The translations under genes were made by a program, and so were the position numbers. Shown piece by piece: positions 25,209 to 35,515 of a DNA stretch of 64,000 bases. This DNA comes from Pseudorasbora parva (lineage: Eukaryota; Chordata; Actinopteri; Cypriniformes; Gobionidae). The stretch is taken from the NCBI RefSeq assembly GCF_024679245.1, contig NC_090184.1, positions 16,356,144 to 16,420,143 of the forward strand. The letters are read 5' to 3'. A model generated the notes under the pieces. That model ran no database searches, was not told where the DNA came from, and worked only from the letters and a program-made list of their open reading frames with translations. Within the stretch, counting starts at the first letter, position 1. Each line of letters starts with the position of its first letter.

Positions 25209-26021
25209 ATGGATGAAGCAGCAAATGTGCCACATCCGATGCCGTCGCTGATGCCCCCAGGCAAGTTTGATTTCAGCGATTTGAGTGAATGGCCGAAATG
25301 GGAGCGGCGCTTTGAGCGGTATAGAATTGCGTCAGGCTTAGACAAGCAGTCACAAGAATATCAGGTTAATACATTTATGTATACCATTGGTGACGAAGCC
25401 GAAGATATCCTGAATGTTCTTCCCCTGTCTGAGGAGGAAAAAAAGTCATATGAGACCGTGAAAACAGCGTTCACACGGCACTGTGTAAGCAAACGTAATG
25501 TGATTTTTGAACGTGCACGTTTTAACAGACGTAATCAAGAGGCAGGAGAGAGTATAGAAGCTTTCATCACGGCTGTACATGCACTGGCAGAACATTGTGA
25601 GTTTGGAGCCTTAAGAGACGAACTGATAAGGGACCGAATTGTCGTTGGCATACAGGATGCTAGACTGTCTGAAAGTTTGCAACTTGATCCTGAGCTCACA
25701 CTGGAAAAAGCTATGATTAAAGTGAGGCAGAGTGAGGCTGTGAAGAGGCAGCAACCCATCCTGCGTGGAAGCTCACGGGAAGTGCAAGTAGCTGGGGATG
25801 TGCATGCTTTAAGTTCAAAATCAAAACAGTCACAAAAGAAAGTGAAATGGCCAAAACAGAGGGGACCCAGCAAAGACAGTAAATCAACGGGGTGTGGAAA
25901 ATGTGGAAATATAAGGAGACACAATTGGAAAGAGTGCCCTGCACGTGAAGCGGAATGTCATAAATGCAACAAAAAAAAAGGGACATTTTGCAAAGCAGTG
26001 TTGGTCAGCTGGAACGGTTAA
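25209..26021 (+). pseudogene. Gypsy gag, frameshifted in the second zinc knuckle
   Basis: Starts at ATG 25209 (MDEAANVPHPMPSLMPPGKF). It contains a capsid-like helical region (SEWPKWERRFERYRIASGL, later ESIEAFITAVHALAEHCEFG) and two C-terminal CCHC knuckles. The first reads CGKCGNIRRHNWKECP; the second begins CHKCNKKKG and is then broken inside a run of nine A residues (about 25971-25979), where the + frame changes. The frame that continues the knuckle (GHFAKQCW) is that of the downstream protease. The A-run could be a programmed slippage site or a simple length error; a mutation is more likely given the other damage. Confidence 0.8.
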
Positions 26022-28893
26022 TAACATCACTCAGGAGCGAGAAGAGCAGAGCATGACAGACTTTGCTTTCCTGGGAGAGGTAAGGTCAATAGAGACAAGT
26101 GAGTGGATTGAATTGGTCAGATTGAATGGTCAAAATACAGAGTTCAAGCTGGACACTGGCGCAGCAGTTACTGCAATCCCAGAAAGCAGCTTTTCACTGG
26201 CCATTCATGGCAGACTCCAGCCACCTTGCAAAGTCCTGTATGGGCCCGGGAATCAGGCCCTAAATGTTCGGGGACAGTTCTTGGGTGAGTTTAATATCAA
26301 GAACAAGCGATCAAGACAGTACATTTAAGTTGTGAAGGGGCTGTCCAAAGCACTATTGGGGCTTCCAGCGATAGAGGCTTTGCAGTTAATTACACGTCTA
26401 CACACAGTGCAGACAAAAGTGGAAGATTTTGTCGCTCACTATCCATCAGTCTTCAAAGGTTTGGGAAATTTGAAAGAGCCGTACAAGATTGAACTAGAGC
26501 AAGGAGCTATTCCTTATGCACTGTCATCTCCACGGAGAGTTCCACTCCCTCTGCGAGACAAAGTGAAAGTGGAACTGCAACGCATGGAAGCTATGGGTGT
26601 GATATCCAAAGTCACTGAGCCAACTCCATGGTGCGCAGGGTTGGTAGTGGTTCCTAAAGCTCAGGGGAAAATTAGACTGTGTGTAGATCTTACTCACCTG
26701 AACAAGTGGGTTCGTAGAGAGAGACACATCTTACCAGCAGTTGACCATACTTTAGCCATGTTAGCAGGGGCTAAAGTGTTCGCGAAGCTTGATGCGACTT
26801 CAGGGTATTGGCAAATTCCCCTGACAAATGAAAGTTCGTTTCTGACCACTTTTATTACGCCATTTGGCCGGTATTTTTTGGCAAGGACAAAATAATGTTT
26901 GTTGGACACAGTGTTACTTCAGATGGGATCGCATCTGATCCAAGCAAGGTGAGAGCAATTCAGGATATGCCTGAGCCCAGCTGTGTAGCAGATGTTAGGA
27001 GGGTCATAGGCATGGCAAATTATTTGGGCAAATTTGTGCCGCACCTGGCTTCAATCACATGTCCCTTGAAAGATCTGCTGTCGGAAAAGGACGAATGGTG
27101 TTGTGTTGGAATACACCTCAGCGAGAAGCCTTCCAGAAAATAAAGAAGGAGCTCAGCTCGACTCCAATACTGGCCCAGTACTCCCCCAACATATGAAACC
27201 AGACTGTCACCAGATGCTTCGTCGTTTGGATTGGGAGGAGTGCTGACCCAAAAACAACCCAAGGATGGATTATGGAAGCCAGTGGTTTACATTTCCCGAG
27301 GGTTGTCAGACGCAGAGAAACACTACGCGCAGATAGAGAAGGAAGCTTTAGCAGCGACGTGGGCTTGCGAACGCCTTTCTTCCTATCTGTTGGGGTTGAA
27401 GTTCACCCTAGAAACGGATCACAAGCCTTTGGTCTATTTGCTAAGTATCAAAGCATTGGACCAACTCCCTCCCCGAGTCTTGAGATTTCGCCTAAGACTG
27501 ATGCGCTTTGATTATGACACAGTTAGGGTGCCTGGAAAGCAGCTGATCACAGCAGATGTGCTGTCAAGAGCACCTGTGAAGCGCGCACTCTCAGAAGAAG
27601 AGATGGAGCATGAAACAGATCTGAAGGTGTTTGTTGATTCAGTTGTGCAGAGCTTGCCGGCCACAGAAAAAAGGCTGAAACAAAAAGCTGACACACTCTG
27701 TGAAAAAATTCGTCAGTACTGCCAGTCTGGATGGCCGGAGAAAAGTCACCTGCAGAAAGAGCTGTGGCCATATTGGCAAGAACGAAGTAATTTTTCTATA
27801 GCTGGAGACCTTCTTTTGAGAGGACAAAGGATTGTCATACCCAGGTCTATGTGGCAAGAGATACTGAAAATTCTTCATGAAGGCCACCAAGGGATCGTAA
27901 AATGTAGGGCCAGAGCATGTCAGTCGGTGTGGTGGCCGGGTATGTCAGTACACATTAGCCAGCTGGTGGAACAATGTAGTGTCTGTGCTCAACACAGAAA
28001 TGCTTGGAGTGAGCCCTTATTGTCAACACCCATTCCAGAAAGACCATGGCAACGTATTGGAACTGATCTATTCTTCTGGGAGAAAGAGAACTATCGGCTT
28101 GTTGTTGACTACTTTTCTCGGTACATTGAGGTGGCAAGACTTAAAGTATCCACCTCAAGCACAGTCATATTTGCTTTGAAAGAAGTGTTCAGTCGACACG
28201 GCATCCCAGAAACAGTGGTTTCGGACAATGGGCTCCAGTACAGTTCAGTTCTCTTCAAAGACTTTGCAACTGACTATGGTTTCGATCACGTGACAAGTAG
28301 CCCGTTGTTTCCACAAGCAAATGGAGAAGCAGAGCGTGCAGTGGGTACTGTGAAAGGTTTGTGGAAAGGTGGTGGAGATAAGGAGAGAGCACTCCTGACA
28401 TCTCGTTCCACACCACTAGGGAATGGATATTCACCAGCACAGCTCCTAATGGGAAGGCAACTTCGCACTGATTTACCTCAGCTCCAGAAAAAGTTGTCTC
28501 CATGCTGGCCTGAAATGAGAGAGTTCCAGTGTAGTGAAGCAAAAGGAAGGAGAAAACAACAACATTTTTACAATAGACGTCACAGGGCCCGTTTTGCAGC
28601 CAGGACAAAAAGTCTGGTTGCCGTTGGAGAAAAGGCAGGGATCTGTGGTGTCTCAGTCGTCAGCCCCAAGATCATATCTGATTGGAACAGAGGAGGGTGT
28701 GATTAGGAGAAATCGGGCTCATCTTCGCCCGGTCAATCAGTCAGAACAAGTGCCATCATTGGATACTGAAACTGATAATGACGGGCAGCCAATGCCTGTT
28801 TCAGATCAAACGGGGGCAGAACAAACTGAAGGACATTCTTATGTGACCCGCTCAGGAAGCGTGTCACACCCACCTAAGAGGATGGACTTGTAG
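25945..28893 (+). pseudogene. Gypsy pol, disabled by RT deletion, stops and frameshifts
   Basis: Domains in order: aspartic protease (LDTGAAVTAIPE, about 26150), an in-frame stop at 26326-26328, then reverse transcriptase from about 26480 (LPLRDKVKVELQRMEAMGVI, KLDATSGYWQIPL). Just after TPFGRY (26880) the sequence jumps to the connection region (VGHSVTSDGIASDPSKV), so the YxDD catalytic box is deleted. Frame breaks lie near 27105 and 27175. RNase H follows (27190-27600, DASSFGLGGVL, ETDHKPLVYLL). The integrase has the HHCC zinc site (about 27875-27995) and DDE residues in GTDLFF, VSDNG and NGEAERAV (28055-28340). A last frameshift near 28590 leads to the C-terminal tail ending at 28893. It cannot make active RT. 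Confidence 0.88.
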
Positions 28894-29511
28894 AGAAAAA
28901 AAAAAAGTTCTAGAATAAGGGGAAAGAGAATGTGTTGAGTTCTTTGAGTATATTGGTTTTTGTTATAAAGTTACAAAAGGGGGGTTTCTTTATTTAACAG
29001 GGTAGGTGTTGTATAAAGGGAATAATTGCTTAAGATTTGTGGTTACTCGGACGTATATGTATGGTGAACAAACCGGAAGTAAACTTGGTTATAGTCTGCT
29101 ACTTGCTGTGTTCGTCTCGTGTTTTCCCAATAACATAACACGAAGCCGAGAGTCAAAACCAGAAAAGTGTCAAAAATGGGAATCCCAAAACCATCAAAAA
29201 TCGTGCGTCAAAAACAGAAGGGAGTCAAAAACCAAGAGTCGAAATGTGTCGCCAATCCAAAGCCGATAGTCAAAGTCAGAAATAGAGTCAAACACCGAAG
29301 ATCAATACTCAAGAATATTCAATAACTGCAGAAACTTGCCAACTACATCAATCGCCAAAACACCCAACAGAGATGTATAGTGTTGAATGTTTATATGTAG
29401 CTAGGCTACCTGCTGCAGCAACCCACGTCATATAGCGCTTTGGAATCTGCGGAAGTCTAGTTGAGTTAACAACCATCAAAATACATAAACGTAAATAAGA
29501 AACTTTTAAAG

Positions 29512-29900
29512 GGTAAGTTCACCCAAAAATTAAAATTCTGTCATTAATTACTTACCCTCATCATGTCGTTCTACTCCCGTACGACCTTTGTTCATTTTCG
29601 GAACACAATGAAGATATTTTTGTTGAAATCCGATGGCTCAAAAAGGCCTCCATTGACAATGTATTTTCCTCTCATAAGACCATAAGTCATAAAAGGTAGG
29701 CCTCCTAAAGACGTTGTTACCAGTGTTGTGCAAGTTACTTCCAAAAACTGTAATATATTATAGATTACTTATTACAGCTATTTAAAAGTAATTCTTTACA
29801 TTACAATATTATAGGCTAGCCTACTGTCTCAGAATTGTAATGCGTTACATCATTACTCCTGTATTACTTTTGAGTTACTTTCACCAAAATAACTACAGAA
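29512..29900 (+). mobile_element. MITE fragments shared by every array unit
   Basis: A one-armed Angel-like end (AAAGGGTAAGTTCACCCAAAAAT) is followed from about 29720 by a second common fish repeat starting CCAGTGTTGTGCAAGTTACTT and running through ATTACTTTTGAGTTACTTTC. The same pair occurs in copies 1-4 at about 41320-41690, 47632-48005, 55270-55640 and 61612-61980. It is part of the unit and therefore older than the tandem duplication. Confidence 0.6.
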
Positions 29901-30774
29901 GTAGCTCTTAACATTCTCAAATGTAGGCTACCAGAGAGCATTTTACATCCAGTAGAAGGCGATATGATGAACCATAATGACTGTGGGCCAGGCTAACAAT
30001 AGAGAATTGTCTCAAGACAATGCAAGAAATCATGACAGACAGAATTACAAACGATCCAATTCTGTTATAAGTAGCCTATTGTAGAGGTAAAGTGATTATT
30101 ATCTGGCAATGTCTGGGAATAGCTGCTGTTCATAGACACATCAGAACTGTGTGTAAACTCTAAGTTATGACAATATGCGCATTTGTTCTTTTCTTGTTGC
30201 GACATCGATAGAATTGCATTTCATAGGTTGCATTTGACTGCATTTACATTTAACTAGTAGCCTAGCCTACGTTCTTGTCGACCTTATCTGTGATAAACTC
30301 TAATCAATGCGCATCCATCTCGCGAATGTAGGCTACGTGTGACGGTGTGGACATTTTTCCACCGGTTAATCAAGGTGTGACGTGACCACATCGGTAATAA
30401 CGGGGCTTTTAAATCACTAATTCTATCTAACCGAAAGGAACATGCGCACTGCCGCTCATGCATTAATAACGGGAGTGGATGCAAAGCGAGTCCTTTCAAT
30501 GAATTCCTATGAAAGTTATGCTTCCATATGAACTGAAATATGCCAGTGTGCGCTGACAGCTCATCAGTAAATGCGCGCTCTGTGCGGCCAAGCAGATTTT
30601 AGTTTCGGTTTAAAATTAACCTATTATTCTTAATAAAAAACACAACACAATGACAAACTCCCTTTATTAGGCGCTTTTACATTTCACTTTGAAACCAAAT
30701 CATCCGCGATAATCTGTCGGCTCAAGATCTGACTCCTGCTGCGACGCTCATTCTGATATAGCAGACAACTTCAG

Positions 30775-31066
30775 TTCCCTTTCGAGAGAGGTTCCTCGTA
30801 TTACGTATGGGAAAACTCCTTTTCTCGAGAATATGAAGCAAAACTTTATTAATAAAGGTATCCATGTAAAGCGTAGTGCCGCTGTACGGCCATAGCCTAG
30901 CGCGAGGAGCACTCTGATTGGCCGGGCTGCGGCAACTGCAGGAACCTATGGTGAGGCGGCTGAGAGGAACGAACCAATGGGGGGCGTTCCAGAAAGCCCG
31001 CCGTAAAAGGTGCTTATATTTGCATACAGGAGGCTATATAACACCCTGATTCACCATAGGTGTCAG
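30775..31066. repeat. Left inverted terminal repeat of the DIRS element
   Basis: Starts TTCCCTTTCGAGAGAGGTTC and pairs, inverted, with 35565-35882. It contains a CCAAT-like ACCAATGGG block and GGCTATATAACACC, a TATA-like promoter, shortly before the gag region. Confidence 0.85.
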
Positions 31067-31263
31067 ATTTTTTCTCCTTCAGTGATACCTTCGCTGACTT
31101 CCGGAAGAAGCAACCGCCGTCGAACAAGCACCAGCGGAACCTGCAGCTGTGAGGACGTCGGATTCCCCCGGTCTCCGCCTTCATCTTTGCCGTTCCAGCT
31201 ACGCCATCCGGCGCGTATCCTTTATTACTCTTACTTCTAAAAGAGCTTAAGGCGTTGTTTCAA

Positions 31264-31940
31264 ATGCCTCGCATTTCCTGCGGCTCGTGTAGAGCCCCTC
31301 TCCTCGGCGGCAACCGTCACATCATCTATGTGACATGCCTCGGACGGGACCACGCGCAGCTCGCGCTTTCCAGGGGCGGCTGCCCCGAGTGTGATGAGAT
31401 GGCGCTGCAGACCCTTCGGGCTCGCCTCGCCACCTTTGACCAGAGTCTGTCCCCGACTCCGAAGTTTTGAAGGACCTTCGCAGCGCGACGGACTTGGCCC
31501 TTCGTGTTACTAAAGCCACCGCGCAAGCCATTGGAAAGAATATGGCTAACCTGACGGTCTTAGAGAGGCACCTTTGGCTGAATTTGACAGAGATAAAGGA
31601 CGCGGATAAAGCCTCCTTCTTGGACCCCCCTATCTCTACTACCGGTCTTTTCGGGCCGTCAGTCGTGGGCTTCGCGGAGCGTTTCACCGAAGCGCAAAAG
31701 GCTTCTCAGGCTATGAGGCACTTCCTACCCAAGCGCTCCAGCTCTTCTTCAGGCCGGGGACGCCCTCAAGGTAGACCGCCACCCTCTCAACCCGCTAAGC
31801 CGGCTGCGCCACCTTCTCAGCCTCGCTCCTCTTCTGGAACGCGCCAACGCTCCCGCTCCACGAACCGCAGCAGGCAGCCTGAACGCCGGGGACCTCGACC
31901 CAAGCTTGTGTTGAACCCCGAGTCTCCGAAGCCGTCCTAG
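31264..31940 (+). pseudogene. DIRS gag-like ORF with frame break
   Basis: Starts MPRISCGSCRAPLL with a Cys-pair pattern (CGSC, later CPEC), then runs 68 codons to a stop at about 31468. A second frame (31467-31940) continues with LERHLWLNLTEIKDADKASF and ends in a Ser/Pro/Arg-rich basic tail, as is usual for DIRS Gag. The change of frame and the short total length suggest a deletion near 31440-31470. Assignment rests on position and composition more than on a diagnostic motif. Confidence 0.6.
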
Positions 31941-32026
31941 CCGCAAGGAGAAAGAGGAGATGGTCAGGTCTCGCCTCGGCCGGACCCCCATCTCTCCCTC
32001 CCGGTCTCCCAGTTCCCTGCACCCAG

Positions 32027-34215
32027 GTGACTGCCGACCTCAGTTTCGCAGCCAACGAGCCCGTTGTCAAACGCAAACGCACTCGCCTGCACATAAACGC
32101 TGTTATCACGGCGACCCAAATAAATCTCAAAAAGAGCTTTTTCTCTGTAGTAAATGTGCCCACTTATCAGTCTGCACTCCTACACTCATATACTCCTCCC
32201 ACCCATGCTATAAATGTCCCGGCGCCCACTCCACAGTGCATGCCGCCACACATAAGCATTACCCCCTCTATGTCACAAGCACAAAATGGCAGCGCTACCG
32301 AGTTCCCTCTAGTAGGCGACCCTTATCCGCGCTGGCTCCAGCCACTATCACGTCGGGCTCAGGCCTGGCAAGCCATGCCCGGTGTATCAAATTGGGTTTT
32401 GAACATAGTAAAAAGGGGCTACTCACTACAGTTCGCTCGCAGGCCCCTGCGCTTTCGCGCCGTGGTCGAGACCTCGGTGAAAAGCAGCGTCAGTCACGTG
32501 CTTCGCACCGAGATTTCGAAACTGTTAGAGAAGGGAGCGGTGGAGCCCGTTCCCCCATCCCAAAGCGAGTCGGGCTTCTACAGCCGATACTTTCTCGTTC
32601 CGAAGAAGGACGGAGGGCTCAGGCCCATCCTAGATCTAAGGCATTTGAACAAAGCTCTAATGTCTCACTCTTTGCTGACGGTGAAACAGATCCTCGCGCA
32701 CATTCGCCCCGGGGACTGGTTTTTCACGATAGATCTGAAAAATGCATACTTTCACGTTCAGGTAGCCCCCCACCACAGGCCATTCTTGAAATTCACCTTC
32801 GAGGGGCAGGCTTATCAGTACACGGTCCTGCCATTCGGGTTATCCCTGGTTATCCCCCGCACGTTTACGAAATGTATGGACGCGGCATTAGCCCCGCTCA
32901 GGCTGAAAGGGATGCGGGTGCTCAGCTACCTCGACGACTGGCTAGTGATAGCCCAGTCTCGAGCACAACTACTAACACACAGATCCTGACTCCTCAACCA
33001 TTTAGACTGTTTTGGTCTCAGGATCAATATCGCCAAGAGCTTGCTGTCCCCCACTCAAAAGATATCTTTTCTGGGCATAATTTTAGACTCGAGACTCATG
33101 AACGCGCGGCTAACGACACAGCGCGCGCTATCCGTCCAGAATATGGCGGCTTCATTCAAAGCCGGGACTCGTGTTCCCCTGAAACATTTTCAGAGGATGC
33201 TCGGCCTTATGGCCTCGGCATCGTCAGTGCTCAGGCTGGGACTGTTACACATGCGTCCCCTCCAGCGTTGGCTACACGCCCGTGTCCCCCCTTACGCATG
33301 AAAATGGGGCCGTCTTCCCGTCAAAGTGAACCACAGCGTTGTCAAAGCTTTGGCTCCTTGGACGGGGACAAAGTGGTATCGGAGGGGCGTGCTTATGGGC
33401 ACGGTTACGAAGTTGAAAGTGGTCTCGACAGATGCCTCCACTCGAGGGTGGGGAGCCCTACATGAGGGCAAGCCGATCTCTGGCCTGTGGACAGAAACAG
33501 AGAAACGGCTGCACATAAACTGTCTAGAGATGAAAGCGGTCGCCTTATCGCTGAGAGCTTTCCTTCCACATATAAAGAACCACCACGTCTTGGTTCGAAC
33601 AGACAACATGTCGGTGGTAGCGTATATAAATCGCCAGTGCGGCCTGAGATCACATTCTCTTCACCGCATGACGAAGCATCTCCTTTTATGGGGAGAGCAC
33701 AACCTGAGCTCCCTGAGGGCGGCTCACGTGCCAGGTATTCTGAATCTGGTACCAGCCGGATATGTTATCCAGGGGACCCATTCCCCCAGGGGAATGGTCT
33801 CTTCACCGGCAAACGGTTCTCTTAATTTGGAACACCTTCGGCAGAGCGAAGGTGGATCTCTTCGCCTCAGAAGACAACACTCACTGCCCAATATTTTTCT
33901 CCAAACGCAGGGACGCCCATGTCTGGCCCAGTCTCCCGCTATATGCTTTCCCCCCCGATCGCGATGCTGCCGCAAACCATCAAGAAAATCAGGGAGACAG
34001 CATCCACGGTGCTTTTAATAGCCCCGGTCTGGAGGAACCGAACATGGTTCTCCGATCTGATCCAGCTGTCAGACACAGCCCCATTGCCCATTCCGCTGAG
34101 GAAAGACCTCTTCGCGCAGGCGAAGGGGAAGATCTGGCATCCCAGTCCCGAACTATGGGCCCTCCACATATGGCCCATCAACTGGTATCGGGAAACCTCT
34201 CTGACAGAGTTATGA
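32027..34215 (+). pseudogene. DIRS reverse transcriptase / RNase H, two stops and two frameshifts
   Basis: RT is read from about 32310 with LEKGAVEPVPPSQSESGFYS, FLVPKKDGGLRPILDLRHLN and TIDLKNAYFHVQV. The catalytic box YLDD is intact at 32927-32938. In-frame TGA stops occur at 32987-32989 and 33299-33301, with the same frame continuing after each. RNase H follows at about 33400-33740 (VVSTDASTRGWGALHEG, LEMKAVALSLRAF, VRTDNMSVVAYINRQ). The end of the domain (ADMLSRGPIPPGEW) lies in another frame after about 33745. A third frame from about 33950 carries the tail (TIKKIRETASTVLLIAPVW). The protein cannot be made from this copy without readthrough and shifting. Confidence 0.88.
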
Positions 34216-35183
34216 ATACTATTGCGGAAGCTAGAGCCCCCGCTACTAGGCAGCTCTATACTCTGAAGTGGTCGGTGTTTTCTAACTGGTGTGCCGTCCG
34301 AAATATCGACGCACGCTCATGCGAAACAGCAGAAGTGCTCGCTTTTCTCCAAGAGCTACTGGACGCGGGTCGTTCCCCCTCCACGCTCAAAGTTTATGTC
34401 GCCGCCATAGCAGCTAATCACGCTCAGATCGCGGGACATTCACTAGGGAAAAGTGAGCTCATTGTACGTTTTCTTAAAGGGGCTAGGAGATTGAACCCCC
34501 CTCGCCCTCCCTCGGTCCCTATTTGGGACCTCGCGGTGGTTTTAGACGCTATGAAGGGTCCCCCCTTCGAGCCACTCCAGACCGCAACCATTAAGCTTTT
34601 ATCACTCAAAAACGCGTTTCTGCTGGCTCTGGCCTCGGTTAAACGTGTGAGTGACCTACACTCAATCTCAGTGAGCCCGTCCTGTCTCGAGTTCGGGCCC
34701 AACAACTCCAAAGTTGTTCTCAAACCGAGACATGGTTTTATACCCAAAGTGCTTTCTACCCCTTTTAGAGCACAGGTTATTACTCTGCTTCCATTACCCG
34801 CGTCTCAGGGTGAACAAGACGCGAACCTACTCTGCCCGGTCAGAGCTTTGAGACTGTATCTGGAGCGCTCCTCCCCCTTCAGGCAGTCGGACCAGCTCTT
34901 TGTCTGCTTCGGCGGCCGCACTAAAGGTTGTGCTGTCACGAAGCAAAGACTCTCACACTGGATAGTGGACGCTATCTCCCTGGCATATGAGTCTAAAAAC
35001 CTGACTTGCCCTATAGGCGTTAAAGCCCACTCCACTAGAGGCATGGCCTCATCTTGGGCTTGGTCATGTGGCATTTCTTTGGAAGATATCTGTGCGGCGG
35101 AAGGCTGGGCCTCTCCGTCCACTTTTATCAGATTCTACAAATTGGAGGTTCCAGCTCTACAAGCAGGGCTTCTCTCCATCTAG
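34155..35183 (+). CDS. DIRS tyrosine recombinase
   Basis: An uninterrupted frame of 342 aa from ATG 34155 (later in-frame ATGs at 34170 and 34212 are alternatives; the frame itself is open from 33762). The N-terminal part is a SAM-like DNA-binding domain (TRQLYTLKWSVFSNWCAV, GRSPSTLKVYVAAIAANHAQ). The catalytic half keeps Arg164 (KRVSDLHS), His292 and Arg295 (AHSTRGMASSWAW) and the nucleophile Tyr328 (TFIRFYKLEV). The RT frame upstream is broken, so this is the only DIRS protein here that appears whole. Its likely role is joining the circular DNA intermediate to the target by strand exchange. Confidence 0.85.
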   Translation: MGPPHMAHQLVSGNLSDRVMNTIAEARAPATRQLYTLKWSVFSNWCAVRNIDARSCETAEVLAFLQELLDAGRSPSTLKVYVAAIAANHAQIAGHSLGKSELIVRFLKGARRLNPPRPPSVPIWDLAVVLDAMKGPPFEPLQTATIKLLSLKNAFLLALASVKRVSDLHSISVSPSCLEFGPNNSKVVLKPRHGFIPKVLSTPFRAQVITLLPLPASQGEQDANLLCPVRALRLYLERSSPFRQSDQLFVCFGGRTKGCAVTKQRLSHWIVDAISLAYESKNLTCPIGVKAHSTRGMASSWAWSCGISLEDICAAEGWASPSTFIRFYKLEVPALQAGLLSI

Positions 35184-35414
35184 GCTCTATCCTGACCCTG
35201 GCAAACAGATTGCCTTACGTTTTAGCCTGTACACATTAGTCCTTAAGCACTATTCATTCATCATAAGATCCGACTATGTCCGATCAGCTGTTCAAAAGAA
35301 CCGACTCTTCCGGTTCTTCATTCCCCTTATAAGCCGCCTCTGTTGGTCTCTCGGGGGTTTATTGACATGTGCTTTGGGTATACTGGGTCAGTCAGCACAC
35401 ACGGCGCTTTACAT

Positions 35415-35515
35415 TGTGTTCCCATACGTAATACGAGGAACCTCTCTCAAAAGAGAACGTACTCGGTTACTTTCGTAACCTCGGTTCCCTGAGAGAGAGG
35501 AACGAGTATTACGTT
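35415..35515. repeat. Internal complementary region of the DIRS element
   Basis: The stretch 35420-35455 is the reverse complement of the left terminus and 35459-35513 that of the right terminus (CTCGGTTACTTTCGTAACCT also occurs inverted near 35860-35880). This junction-like sequence is thought to template completion and circularisation of the element. Confidence 0.85.

Larger units (their letters stand above)
24863..29140 (+). mobile_element. Gypsy LTR retrotransposon with short LTRs, inserted in array copy 0
   Basis: Element of 4278 bp. The 5' LTR is 24863-24987 (125 bp) and the 3' LTR 29010-29140 (131 bp); both begin TGT and end AATAACATAACA and are nearly identical except near the start. 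A perfect 5-bp target duplication, CGAAG, flanks it (24858-24862 and 29141-29145). The uninterrupted unit has a single CGAAG at the matching place (for example about 40952-40956). The primer binding site TGGTGTCAGAAGT follows the 5' LTR directly. The order gag, protease, RT, RNase H, integrase is that of Gypsy/Metaviridae elements. Confidence 0.93.

Noticed and set aside
27272..28608. Several extra frames on both strands across the Gypsy pol region
   Set aside because: They are shadows of the RNase H and integrase coding frame and have no independent domains.
31322..32163. Minus-strand frames across the DIRS gag region
   Set aside because: The GC-rich coding strand of gag keeps the opposite strand open by composition; no motif supports a real gene.
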